NCBI GenBank assembly: GCA_947502265.1
Contig: CANMZB010000014.1
Span: forward strand, 1-64,000
Direction: 5' to 3'
Source of the DNA: an uncultured Sulfitobacter sp.
GTDB lineage: Bacteria; Pseudomonadota; Alphaproteobacteria; Rhodobacterales; Rhodobacteraceae
DNA length: 64,000 nucleotides
How positions within the stretch are numbered: the first letter of the stretch is position 1; every line of letters starts with the position of its first letter. Positions 15,110-24,200 of the stretch are shown in pieces. A program made the position numbers and the translations under genes. Under the pieces are notes generated by a model. The model saw only the letters and a program-made list of their open reading frames with translations, did not search any database and was not told the DNA's origin.

Positions 15110-17498
15110 TGGCGAACACCTTGAGCAGATCTGACGGCGGGGTGCGCGCGAGCCGTCGGGCGGGCAGGACCGCCGCGATTACGGCGGCAAAAAGCGCGAA
15201 CACGCCCAGCTTTGCATAATCGAGCGGGAACAGGAACATGGGCAACCGCCAGCCGAAGGCTTCGACATTCACCACCGCCAGCAGCACCCACGCCAGCGCC
15301 AGCCCCAAGGGCAGGGCGCAAGATGCCGTGAGTACGGCCAGCACCATTGCGCGGATCAATTCAAGCTGCCCCAGACGGCGGCGTGTCAGCCCCAGCGCCC
15401 ACGCAGGAGCCAGTTGCGGCAGGCGCATTGCGGCCAGCGTCAGAAGGCTCATAAAGATGGCAAAGCCCGCAACGGCGAGCGTCAGCACATTCAGCGCTGC
15501 GGTGACGGTAAAGGTGCGCTCGAACACCGAGAGCGAAAACGCCTTGATCTGTGCCTGATCGGTGATGCTTCCGGCGGATAGTCCAAGCTCTTGCTCCAAT
15601 GCCGCGCGCAACGCCTTGGGTGTGTCGCTGCGCAAGCCAAAGCGCAGCGCGGTCACATCCGGGTGAATGTTGCGAAAGAGCGGTTCGGCGACGATGGCCT
15701 GACCGATGGGGTTGCCGTAATCACCGAACACGCCAGCGATCGGCAAGGTCGGGCCGCCCTCCAACGCAAGGTTGTCGCCCACCCAAAGTCCGGCACGGCG
15801 CGCGAGTTGTTCGTTCACAAGCAGCGCGTGTTGATCCGCCACACGGTTCCAGACGTCCGGCGCCTGGTCCAGCAGCGTCCAGTTCTCGCGGTAGGTGGCA
15901 CCGATCCGCGCGCCGTGAAGTTCGGCGGGAAGCCCCGCCAGCGTTGTGTCCACCGACAGCAGTGGCAGTGTTTCGGTGACGCGGGGGGCGGTGAATGCCT
16001 CAAGCGCGGCCGCCTGCGCAGCGCTGTCGGTCGCGACATAAAGCTCCGAGGCGAGGCGTTGATCGAGAAAGCCGGTAAAGGTGAGGCGGAAGCTCGACAC
16101 CATTGTAGACACGCCGATATTCGCAGCCATCGCCAGCAACAGCGCCATAAGCGCGAGGCTTAAACCGGGTAATTGTTGGCGGGTATCGGCCCAGAACCAT
16201 TGCGCGGTGACGCCGGATGCGATCCGCTGTGCGCCAGCCAATGCCACATCAAGCAGAAAGGGAAGCAAAAGGGCCGCGCCGATTAAAAGGCAGCCCAGCA
16301 GCGCGAACCCGATGATCAAGCCGTTGCCCAGCACGGTCAAGGCGCCCGCGAGCGTCAAAAGCAGGAGCGCCGTCGCGATCTGAAGGCGCCGCGTGGTGGT
16401 GCGCGCGGTGGCCCACGCGCGCGGGCGTGCGCTGGCCAATAACGGCATCCGCGCGATACCGGTAAGCGCCCCGGCCGCCGCAATCGCGGTTCCCAAAACC
16501 GAGATGCCAAGGCCCGACAGCCACCATGCTGGCCGCAGCTGCAAGGTGCCGGAGACCTGCGCACCATAAAGCCCTTCAAGGGTGGCGGCCACATCGGGCA
16601 GCAGGCTGGCCGCAATCAGATAACCCAACAAGACGCCCGTCAAACCGCCCAGCAACGCCAATGCCAACAGCTCCACCGCCATCAAGCCAATAAGCGGCCC
16701 CAAAGGCATCCCAAGCGCGCGCAGGGTGCGGACCATGCCGCGCCGTTGTTCAAACGCCAGACCAATCGCGCCATGCACGATGAAAATACCCACGGCAAAG
16801 CTGAGCAGGCCAAACGCCGTGAGGTTGAGGTGAAAGCTGTCCGTGAGCCGCCCCACATCGCTGCCGCCACTGGCGGGCTGGCGGACCAGATCGGGGGCAA
16901 CCGTGGCAAGAGGCGGGCGGCCCAATGGCTGTTGGGTCGCCACGATCAGACGGCTTAGGTCGCCTTGCCTGTCCAGCAGACGCTGTGCGACGGAAATATC
17001 GGCGATTGCGGTATCGGGGGCTATTCCTGCGTCAATCACCACCGGCGCGTCTATCACCCCCTCCAGCTTGGCGGCGGTGGCGGCGTTGGCATAGACGGGA
17101 AGCTGTTCAAGGTAGCTTGGCAAATCTGCCGCAGCAGCGCGGGTCATGGGGCCGAGACCGGCAGGGGTTGTCAGCGGATCAAGACCCACCAGACGCACGC
17201 GCGCGCCTTGCGCGCCGATGCGCCCTTCGACAACCGGCCCGACAAGCCAGCCTGCACGGCGCAGCGCGATGAATGTGGCTTGCGGGATCGTGTTTCCCGC
17301 AGCGGGCAACAGTTGATCGTATTGACCGTCCCCCAATGTCGCCGCCGCGGCGTCATAGCTGGCACGCGCCTCGGAATTGACGGCCTGCACACCGGACCAA
17401 AGCGCCGTCGCCAGCGCCAGCCCCGCCACCAGCGTGAACAACTGCAAAGGGTTGCGCCGCCAATGCGACAGCAGCGCAGAGAGCGCCGCGCGCATCAT
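15099..17498 (-). CDS. FtsX-like ABC transporter permease, double length (AttF-AttG type)
   Basis: This 799-residue membrane protein has the layout of a MacB/FtsX-type permease: an N-terminal transmembrane helix (LFTLVAGLALATALWSGVQA), a large periplasmic domain, three helices (about 235-345), a middle helical pair (about 370-410), a second periplasmic domain, and three more helices at the C-terminus ending PARRLARTPPSDLLKVF. It appears to combine two FtsX domains that are separate AttF and AttG genes elsewhere. It overlaps the ATPase gene by 4 bp and AttH by 11 bp, indicating translational coupling. Such systems move lipids or lipophilic compounds away from the inner membrane; the substrate here is unknown. 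Confidence 0.85.
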   Translation of the reverse strand: MMRAALSALLSHWRRNPLQLFTLVAGLALATALWSGVQAVNSEARASYDAAAATLGDGQYDQLLPAAGNTIPQATFIALRRAGWLVGPVVEGRIGAQGARVRLVGLDPLTTPAGLGPMTRAAAADLPSYLEQLPVYANAATAAKLEGVIDAPVVIDAGIAPDTAIADISVAQRLLDRQGDLSRLIVATQQPLGRPPLATVAPDLVRQPASGGSDVGRLTDSFHLNLTAFGLLSFAVGIFIVHGAIGLAFEQRRGMVRTLRALGMPLGPLIGLMAVELLALALLGGLTGVLLGYLIAASLLPDVAATLEGLYGAQVSGTLQLRPAWWLSGLGISVLGTAIAAAGALTGIARMPLLASARPRAWATARTTTRRLQIATALLLLTLAGALTVLGNGLIIGFALLGCLLIGAALLLPFLLDVALAGAQRIASGVTAQWFWADTRQQLPGLSLALMALLLAMAANIGVSTMVSSFRLTFTGFLDQRLASELYVATDSAAQAAALEAFTAPRVTETLPLLSVDTTLAGLPAELHGARIGATYRENWTLLDQAPDVWNRVADQHALLVNEQLARRAGLWVGDNLALEGGPTLPIAGVFGDYGNPIGQAIVAEPLFRNIHPDVTALRFGLRSDTPKALRAALEQELGLSAGSITDQAQIKAFSLSVFERTFTVTAALNVLTLAVAGFAIFMSLLTLAAMRLPQLAPAWALGLTRRRLGQLELIRAMVLAVLTASCALPLGLALAWVLLAVVNVEAFGWRLPMFLFPLDYAKLGVFALFAAVIAAVLPARRLARTPPSDLLKVFANER

Positions 17499-18151
17499 GC
17501 AAGCGTGCCCTGCCGCAGATGCAATTGCCGCTGCATCCGCGCGGCCAAAGCGCGCGAGTGGGTCACCATCATCAGGGCGGCACCGGTTTCAGCGACCAGC
17601 GCAAGCATCTGGTCCAGAACCTCCCCGGCGGTAGCTTCATCAAGGTTTCCTGTCGGTTCGTCCGCAAGGATCAGCTTGGGCCTTGCTGCCAGCGCGCGCG
17701 CAATTGCGACGCGCTGTTGTTGCCCGCCCGAAAGTTGTTCGGGGTATTTGTCCAGTTGCGCACCCAGCCCCAGCGCGCGCGCCAGCCTGTCTGCGGCCTG
17801 TGCATCATAGCGTCCGGCGAGGCGCGCCTGAAACGCGATGTTGGCCGCGACATCCAGAGAAGGAATAAGATTGAACTGTTGAAATACGATGCCCACGGCG
17901 CTGCGGCGCAGGGCGGCGCGGCCCTTGTCGTCGAGCCGCATCATGTTCTGCCCGTCGAGCAGGATTTCCCCGCTGTCCGCCGTATCCAACCCGCCCACCA
18001 GATGTAAAAGCGTGCTTTTGCCCGAGCCGCTTTCGCCGGTCAGCGCAAGCGTCTCGCCCGGTGCCAGCGTCAGATCCACACCGCGCAGCACCGGAACGGG
18101 GCCATCGGCACCGGCATATGATTTCGTGAGCGCGTGGACGCTGAGCAGCAT
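17495..18151 (-). CDS. ABC transporter ATP-binding protein (LolD/MacB type, AttE)
   Basis: The 218-residue ATPase carries Walker A GESGSGKST (about residue 39), the signature LSGGQQQR, Walker B LILADEPT and the H-loop MVTHS. The start ATG 18,151 is chosen because ggag precedes it and MLLSVHALTKSY is the expected N-terminus; the frame runs 35 codons further upstream without homology-like sequence. It overlaps the double permease by 4 bp. Together with that permease it should form a type VII (MacB-like) ABC machine that works mechanically on periplasmic partners such as the AttH protein. Confidence 0.88.
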   Translation of the reverse strand: MLLSVHALTKSYAGADGPVPVLRGVDLTLAPGETLALTGESGSGKSTLLHLVGGLDTADSGEILLDGQNMMRLDDKGRAALRRSAVGIVFQQFNLIPSLDVAANIAFQARLAGRYDAQAADRLARALGLGAQLDKYPEQLSGGQQQRVAIARALAARPKLILADEPTGNLDEATAGEVLDQMLALVAETGAALMMVTHSRALAARMQRQLHLRQGTLA

Positions 18152-18383
18152 GGGGTTCTCCGCAATTGCTTCAGAAGTAACCATTCCACGCGCGAAGGCC
18201 AGCAGGTTTTTCCCGCCTGTCCCCTGATGGAGCTTTGTATCCGCAACGCAATTCACGCTGTGGCGGGCGGGCAGACCGCTCTCTTTGCTTTTGCCTCAGC
18301 AGGCTGTTAACCTGAAATAGGCCGGTACGGTGGACAGTGAAATTGGTTGACGTATCAACTGTTTTGCATGATCATAAATCCGT

Positions 18384-18854
18384 ATGAGCAATCCCGATGG
18401 AAATGAACGCGTAGCCGCGCATCTGACGTCTTTTATGACGTTCCGGTTGGCGCGCGCCCATAACAAGCTGAATGCGCAGATTTCACACTACCTCAAGATT
18501 TACTCCGACATCACCCTCGTGGACTGGCGTGTTTTGCGGCTTTTGGAAGCGATGGGGGACACGACGATGTCGCAACTGTCGCGCCTGCTACAGATGGACA
18601 AGGGCCAGTTAAGCCGGAAAATCCGTGGTCTGGTGGTGCGCAAACTGATTACCAGCAGGATGGATATGGTGGACAGCCGACAGCAAATCTTGCGAATTGA
18701 TGCGGCTGGCCGTGATTTGGTCAGGCATATTTTGCCCAAGGTGCAAGAAAGGCAAAGGATGCTGGTAGAGGGCATTTCACGGCAGGAACTCGAAATCTTT
18801 CTTGATGTACTTGCCAGAATCGATATCGCTTCTGAAACGCGCGACCCTCTATAG
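18384..18854 (+). CDS. MarR-family transcriptional regulator
   Basis: This 156-residue protein has a MarR winged helix-turn-helix: MSQLSRLLQMDKGQLSRKIRGLVVRKLI in the centre, followed by the wing MDMVDSRQQILRIDAAG. Flanking helices for dimerisation are present. It is divergent from the ATPase gene of the Att system with 232 bp between the two starts, so control of that operon is a plausible but unproven role. The ligand cannot be told from the sequence. Confidence 0.85.
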   Translation: MSNPDGNERVAAHLTSFMTFRLARAHNKLNAQISHYLKIYSDITLVDWRVLRLLEAMGDTTMSQLSRLLQMDKGQLSRKIRGLVVRKLITSRMDMVDSRQQILRIDAAGRDLVRHILPKVQERQRMLVEGISRQELEIFLDVLARIDIASETRDPL

Positions 18855-18947
18855 AGGCGAAGCACCGTTTTTCGGATGAAGAGCAATGCGTATTTCCAGC
18901 ACAAAAAAGCAGGGAGCCGCGCATGGGGCAAGCTCCCTGCCGCGCGT

Positions 18948-19796
18948 TCAGGTCTTTTTGCTGTCGTCGATAACGTTCATATTGGCGAGACCGGAGTTGC
19001 CCAGTTCGACACCGGCAAACGGGCCACCGTGGCGCATGTGGCTCGGGTCTTGCGGGTCCATCGGCGGCTCGTTCGCCAGCACCTCTTGCGCAAAGACTTC
19101 GGCGTTGTCCTTGGGCCGGTAACCGATAAAGCTGGCGTTGGCATTGTCCACCGGTGCGCGGTCATTGTCAGAGACGCCGTAGATGATGGCGAAACCTGTC
19201 ACCGGCGTTTCGATGCAGCGGGTGACAAGCTGGATCAGGTCATCATAGCTTAACCATGATCCAAGCGCGCGTGCGTTGTTGACCTGCGCGCAGGAAAGAA
19301 TGCGCATGTGCACGCTCTCCAGCCCGCGCTTTTCCCAATACATCCGGCCCAGATCCTCGGTAAAGCATTTGGCGAGGCCATAGAACGTATCGGGGCGGTG
19401 CGCCACATCGGTGCCGATGAATTCGTTCTTGGGGTACATGCCAACCGCGTGGATCGACGAGGCATAGACCACGCGGCGCACGCCGTGGCGGTGGGCGGCT
19501 TCCCACACGTTGTAGGAGCCGACGAAATTGGGGCCAAGCAACTGCTCGAACGGGCCTTCATCCACAAACGCACCCATGTGGATGACCATTTCGGCCCCCT
19601 CGATCACCTCCATCATCGCGTCAAAGCTGGCCAGATCGGCCTGCATATACGTCTCGCCGGGGTAAAGCGTGCCGGGTTGGTCCTGAATGTCGGTTGAGAC
19701 AAGTGTGTCACACATCTTTGCGAGCGGCTCGCGCAGGTAGGAGCCAAGGCGACCTGCAGCACCGGTAAGGACGATTTTCTTGAGTTTACGGGTCAT
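18948..19796 (-). CDS. NAD-dependent epimerase/dehydratase, uronate-dehydrogenase-like
   Basis: This 282-residue extended short-chain dehydrogenase has the NAD loop TGAAGRLGS, the catalytic serine region YASSIHAVG, and the Tyr-Lys pair in FYGLAKCF. The overall order (FEQLL...NVWEAA, HRPDTFYG, YRPKDNAE near the end) is like bacterial uronate dehydrogenases, which oxidise glucuronate or galacturonate to the lactone. No other uronate pathway genes are nearby; the upstream genes are hyuB and hyuA. The substrate is therefore open. It lies 24 bp after hyuB on the same strand, probably in one operon. Confidence 0.75.
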   Translation of the reverse strand: MTRKLKKIVLTGAAGRLGSYLREPLAKMCDTLVSTDIQDQPGTLYPGETYMQADLASFDAMMEVIEGAEMVIHMGAFVDEGPFEQLLGPNFVGSYNVWEAAHRHGVRRVVYASSIHAVGMYPKNEFIGTDVAHRPDTFYGLAKCFTEDLGRMYWEKRGLESVHMRILSCAQVNNARALGSWLSYDDLIQLVTRCIETPVTGFAIIYGVSDNDRAPVDNANASFIGYRPKDNAEVFAQEVLANEPPMDPQDPSHMRHGGPFAGVELGNSGLANMNVIDDSKKT

Positions 19797-19820
19797 GTCG
19801 GGGTCTTTCTGAAAGGGAAA

Positions 19821-21530
19821 CTAGATGTCTTCGCCTGCGCGGATGGCGCGCTGTACTTCGGCGATGTCGGCCGCGCTCAGGCCATAATCGCGCGCCGCAC
19901 TCTGTGCTGTGATATAGCCGCGCGCAAGGTCACGTTTTACCGCCTCGGGCGCGCGTTCGGACGCGGGGCCATAACCTGCGCCGCCGGGGAAGGCCATCAG
20001 CACATGACGCCCGGACGGGACGAATTGTTTGCCCTTGCCCTGCATGGGGGTACCGTCGTCCTGCGCGATGGTGGTGGGCGCGCCTGTGCCACCGCCGCGT
20101 CGGCCCCGCGCGGGATGATCCACGCGGTCGAACATGGCCGACATGTCAAATTCATATCCGGCGCGCGCGCTGACTTCCATGTATTGCCCCAAACCGCCGC
20201 GCTGCTTGCCGGTGCCGCCCGATCCGGTGCGCAATTCCTTGCGCCAGATGATAACGGGGCCTGCGTGTTCTGTCGCTTCGACCGGCATGGTCATCACGCC
20301 GGAGGGGAAAGCGGTTGCGTTCAACCCGTCGACGGTGGGCCGTGCGCCTGATCCGCCCGAGTTGAACGTCAGCACTTCGCCGCGCCGCGCGCCTGCAGGT
20401 GCATCCGCGCGCGGGCGCAATGACACCTGAAAGTTGCACAGGCATCCCGCGCCTTCGGCAGGCACCACACCCGGCAGCAACTGGTCCAGCGCGGCATAAA
20501 CCGTATCGGGGACAAAATGCCCGACAATATGACGCAGCGCCACAGGGGCAGGGTGTAGGGCGTGGACAATGGTGTTTTCGGTCGCCGCAATCTCGAATGG
20601 CGCGAGGGACGCGGCGTTGTTAGGGATTTCGGGCGCGATGGCACATTTGAGCGCATAACAGGCGTAGGCCTTGGTATAGACCAGCGGGCAGTTGATGCCC
20701 TTCGGGTCCAGCCCCGACGAACCGGTAAAATCCGACAGAATGCGGTCGCGTTCAATCGTCAGCTTTACGCGCAGGGTAATGGGCGTGTCAAAGCCGTCCA
20801 CCGTCATTTCGCCACTGGCCGAGCCTTGGGGCAGGGCGGCAATCCGCTCCAGCGTGGCGCGCCGCGAGTTGTCGAGGATGAAATCAGAGATGCCGCACAG
20901 ATCGTCCAGCGCGAATTCCTTCATCATGTCGATCAGGCGGCGGTGGCCGATTTCGTTGCAGGTGGACAACGCGTACAGATCGCCAATCAACTGGTCCGGC
21001 TCGCGCACGTTGCTGCGCAGGATCGTGATCAGCGTTTCGTCCACGGCACCTGCATCGGCAAAGCGTATGATCGGGACGTGAATGCCTTCCTCGTATACGC
21101 TGTTGCCATCCGCGCCAAAGCCGCGCCCGCCCACGTCCACAACATGCGCCGTGCAGGCAAAGAACCCGACAAGCGCGCCGTGATGGAAGGACGGCGTGAC
21201 CATCGTGAAATCATGCAGGTGACCGGTGCCTTCCCACGGATCGTTGGTCAGATACACGTCGCCTTCACGGATATTCGCGCGCCCGATCCGGCGGATGAAG
21301 TGCGGCACGGCGTCGGCCATGGCATTTACGTGACCCGGCGTGCCGGTGACAGCTTGGGCCAGCATCCTGCCCTGAGCGTCGTACACGCCGGCCGACAAAT
21401 CACCCGCTTCGCGTACCGAGGTGGAAAAAGCTGTGCGCACCAGTGCCTGCGCCTGCTCCTCGACCACCGAAATAAGGCGGTTCCACATGATTTGATACGC
21501 AACGTTTGACTGTCGGGACATGGGAGTCAA
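19821..21530 (-). CDS. hyuB: Hydantoinase B/oxoprolinase family subunit
   Basis: The 569-residue protein is a complete HyuB: the N-terminal SNVAYQIMWNRLISVVEEQA segment, the DLSAGVYDAQGRMLAQA region, the YLTNDPWEGTGHLHD metal-site motif, and the glycine-rich FNSGGSGARPTVDGLNATAFP segment. HyuA and HyuB together form ATP-dependent ring-opening enzymes (N-methylhydantoinase, 5-oxoprolinase) or acetone/acetophenone carboxylase-like complexes. Its start overlaps the end of hyuA by 4 bp, so the subunits should be made in equal amounts. The substrate cannot be deduced. Confidence 0.88.
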   Translation of the reverse strand: MTPMSRQSNVAYQIMWNRLISVVEEQAQALVRTAFSTSVREAGDLSAGVYDAQGRMLAQAVTGTPGHVNAMADAVPHFIRRIGRANIREGDVYLTNDPWEGTGHLHDFTMVTPSFHHGALVGFFACTAHVVDVGGRGFGADGNSVYEEGIHVPIIRFADAGAVDETLITILRSNVREPDQLIGDLYALSTCNEIGHRRLIDMMKEFALDDLCGISDFILDNSRRATLERIAALPQGSASGEMTVDGFDTPITLRVKLTIERDRILSDFTGSSGLDPKGINCPLVYTKAYACYALKCAIAPEIPNNAASLAPFEIAATENTIVHALHPAPVALRHIVGHFVPDTVYAALDQLLPGVVPAEGAGCLCNFQVSLRPRADAPAGARRGEVLTFNSGGSGARPTVDGLNATAFPSGVMTMPVEATEHAGPVIIWRKELRTGSGGTGKQRGGLGQYMEVSARAGYEFDMSAMFDRVDHPARGRRGGGTGAPTTIAQDDGTPMQGKGKQFVPSGRHVLMAFPGGAGYGPASERAPEAVKRDLARGYITAQSAARDYGLSAADIAEVQRAIRAGEDI

Positions 21531-23605
21531 CCTTTCACGGTGATGTCGATGCAGCCGTCAGGCTGGCGGATCGCGCGGCGCGAGGCGGGCAGGATGATGG
21601 TTGTCTCGTCCTCGGTGATCGCGGCGGGGCCATCCACGGTTTGGCCGGTTTCGATTGTGTCACGCAAAACCACCTGTGCGTCTGTGTAGGCCGACAATGC
21701 CGGATCAAAAAGGCGGCGCGGCGCGTGGGTGGTGGCCGCATTCCCGCGCGCGGCTTCGCTTACCCGCGCTACGGCATCTGGCGGGGTGGTTGCATTGACG
21801 GACCAGACTGTAATTTCAATATCCAGCCCCGCAACAGGCCGCCCGAACAACCGCGTGTAATCTTCGGTAAAAAGCCGCTCGAACACCTCTGCATCGGGGG
21901 CCATCGCCTGCGCCTCGCTTAAAATGATCGGGATTTCCCACCCCTGACCCTTGTAGCGCATATACACCTTGAATTCGCTCAGGATATCGGCGTCAGGTGC
22001 GCAGGTGCGCACAAAACCGCGCGCTTCATCTGCGAGCTCGGTCAAGAGCGACACAATCTGTTGCGCATCGAACCCGCCCAGCGTCATATAGACAGAGCGG
22101 TTTGCCTCGAAACTGAAAGGCGCGCGCAGGAAACCGATGGCAGAGCCGACACCCGCCCCCTGTGGCACCAGCAGACGGTCCACGCCGAGTTTCTCACACA
22201 AACGACCCGCGTGCAGGGGCGCAGCTCCACCAAACGCAATCATCGTATATCCGCCCAGATCTTCGCCGTTCTCTACGGCATGGACGCGCGCGGCGTTCGC
22301 CATGTTTTCGTCCACCACCTCAGCCAGACCAAAGGCGGCGGTGGCGGCGTCCATCTCCAGCGCAGCGCCGATTTCTACCTGCAATGCCGCCTCGGATGCG
22401 GCGGGATCAAGCGGGATGGTGCCACCGGCAAAGCTGTCTGGATCAAGCTTGCCCAGCACCAGATCGGCGTCTGTCACAGCGGGCCGCGCACCGCCGCGCC
22501 CGTAACAGGCGGGGCCGGGTTCCGATCCCGCGCTTTCCGGCCCGACGCGAATCTGGCGCAGCGCATCGACCCAGCCGATTGATCCGCCGCCCGCGCCGAT
22601 TTCCACCATGTCGATCACGGGGATCGAAATGGGCATGCCCGATCCTTTCTTGAACCGGTAGGTGCGGGCGACCTCGAACACCCGCGATGTTTTCGGGGTT
22701 TGGTTTTTGATCAGGCAAATCTTGGCTGTGGTGCCGCCCATGTCAAAGCTCAGAACCTTGTCCAAACCGTAGCGCGCCGCGATGTGGGCGGCAAAAACGG
22801 CACCGCCCGCAGGCCCGGATTCGACCAGCCGCACAGGAAACTCGGCAGCGCTTTCGATCGAGATAATCCCGCCGCCCGAATGCATCAGGAACACCGGACA
22901 GCCCACGCCTTCATCGGCAAGCCGCCCGCGCAGACGGCCCAGATAGCTTTTCATCAGCGGCTTGATATAGGCGTTGGCAACAACCGTATTGAAGCGCTCG
23001 TACTCGCGCATTTGCGGTGAGACTTCGCTCGAGAGCGACACCATCACATCCGGCAAACGCTCGTTCAGTACATCGCGCACCAGCTGTTCGTGCGCGTCGT
23101 TGAGATAGCTGTGGATCAGCCCGATGGCAACGCTTTCATACCCCGCCTCGGCAATTGCATCCACTACCGGCTCTATTTCGGCACGGGTGAGGGGGACCAG
23201 TTCTGCCCCCGAAGCATCCATACGGCCCGGCACGGTATACCGCATCTGGCGCGGCAACAGCGGCTCGGGCAAGGAGAGGTTCAGATCATACTGCTCGAAC
23301 CGCGACTCGGTGCGCATTTCGATCACATCGCGAAAGCCCTGCGTGGTGATCAGTGCGGTTTTCGCCCCGCGCCGCTCGATCAGGGCGTTGGTGGCCAGCG
23401 TTGTTCCGTGAATGATCTGGCCGATGTCCTGCGGTGCGATCCCTGCCTTGGCGCAGACCTGACGCATTCCGTCGATGATCGCATTTTCGGGTGCGCCATA
23501 GGTGGTCAAAACCTTTGTGCTAAAGCTGCCGTCGCCGGTTTCCAGCACCACATCGGTAAAGGTGCCGCCAATATCAACGCCAAGCCGGATCGAAGGTGAG
23601 CCCAT
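21527..23605 (-). CDS. hyuA: Hydantoinase A/oxoprolinase family subunit (ATP-binding)
   Basis: This 692-residue partner of HyuB has the actin-like ATPase start LGVDIGGTFTDVVLE, the GTTLATNALIERRGAKTAL segment, the central SGPAGGAVFAAHIAARYG and DMGGTTAKICLI phosphate loop, and the GGAAPLHAGRLCEKLG motif. It would phosphorylate a carbonyl of a cyclic amide and pass the intermediate to HyuB. Length is normal for the family. It lies in a minus-strand set with an FAD oxidoreductase and a GNAT upstream and a short-chain dehydrogenase downstream, suggesting breakdown of a cyclic or N-methylated compound. Confidence 0.88.
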   Translation of the reverse strand: MGSPSIRLGVDIGGTFTDVVLETGDGSFSTKVLTTYGAPENAIIDGMRQVCAKAGIAPQDIGQIIHGTTLATNALIERRGAKTALITTQGFRDVIEMRTESRFEQYDLNLSLPEPLLPRQMRYTVPGRMDASGAELVPLTRAEIEPVVDAIAEAGYESVAIGLIHSYLNDAHEQLVRDVLNERLPDVMVSLSSEVSPQMREYERFNTVVANAYIKPLMKSYLGRLRGRLADEGVGCPVFLMHSGGGIISIESAAEFPVRLVESGPAGGAVFAAHIAARYGLDKVLSFDMGGTTAKICLIKNQTPKTSRVFEVARTYRFKKGSGMPISIPVIDMVEIGAGGGSIGWVDALRQIRVGPESAGSEPGPACYGRGGARPAVTDADLVLGKLDPDSFAGGTIPLDPAASEAALQVEIGAALEMDAATAAFGLAEVVDENMANAARVHAVENGEDLGGYTMIAFGGAAPLHAGRLCEKLGVDRLLVPQGAGVGSAIGFLRAPFSFEANRSVYMTLGGFDAQQIVSLLTELADEARGFVRTCAPDADILSEFKVYMRYKGQGWEIPIILSEAQAMAPDAEVFERLFTEDYTRLFGRPVAGLDIEITVWSVNATTPPDAVARVSEAARGNAATTHAPRRLFDPALSAYTDAQVVLRDTIETGQTVDGPAAITEDETTIILPASRRAIRQPDGCIDITVKG

Positions 23606-23650
23606 GTTGTTTCCTTGTCGTTCCTGCGGTGAAATCCGGCCTTGGGCCGT

Positions 23651-24097
23651 TCAGATCTTGATGTCGTACGTCAGCCATTGTGTGCGCGTGGCGATCTTGT
23701 CGTACACACCGCGGGCGCGGTAATTGTCGTCTGCGGTGATCCAGCGGATCAGGCTCCAGCCGCGCGTCTCGCCTTCAGTCTTCAATGCGTCGATCAGGGC
23801 ATCGGCAGCGCCACTGCCGCGCGCGTGCGGATCGACAAACAGATCATCCAGAAACCCGCCTGTTGCCGCCGCCAGCGGGCGCGCAAAGGGGCGGTAATGC
23901 GCAAGCCCGATCACTTTGCCCTTCGCATCCTGTGCGAGCAAACCGCTGGTCTGGTGACTCTCGTCGTGCAGCCAGCCCCAGACGGTATCGCGCATCCCCT
24001 GATCCTGCGCGACCTTGTAGAACCGTGCATAGCCTTCATAAAGCGCGTTCCAGCGGTCGAAATCCTCTGGTGTGACGGGGCGTGTGGTGACGGTCAT
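23651..24097 (-). CDS. GNAT-family N-acetyltransferase
   Basis: The start ATG 24,097 follows a strong ribosome site (aaaggaa) and gives 148 residues beginning MTVTTRPVTPED; a longer frame to 24,157 looks spurious. The acetyl-CoA-binding motif is seen as DDLFVDPHARGSGAADALIDAL, followed by RWITADDNYRARGVYDKI. This resembles small amine acetyltransferases of the GNAT superfamily. The gene sits 45 bp before hyuA and 103 bp after the FAD oxidoreductase. It may acetylate an amine released by those enzymes; that is inference. Confidence 0.85.
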   Translation of the reverse strand: MTVTTRPVTPEDFDRWNALYEGYARFYKVAQDQGMRDTVWGWLHDESHQTSGLLAQDAKGKVIGLAHYRPFARPLAAATGGFLDDLFVDPHARGSGAADALIDALKTEGETRGWSLIRWITADDNYRARGVYDKIATRTQWLTYDIKI

Positions 24098-24200
24098 GGC
24101 CGCGTTCCTTTTGGTGTGCGTTACCGCCAAGGCACCACTGCTGCGACGCACTGTCAATAACAGAACGTTCCGGTCGCGCGATCAAACGGGCTGCGCATGC

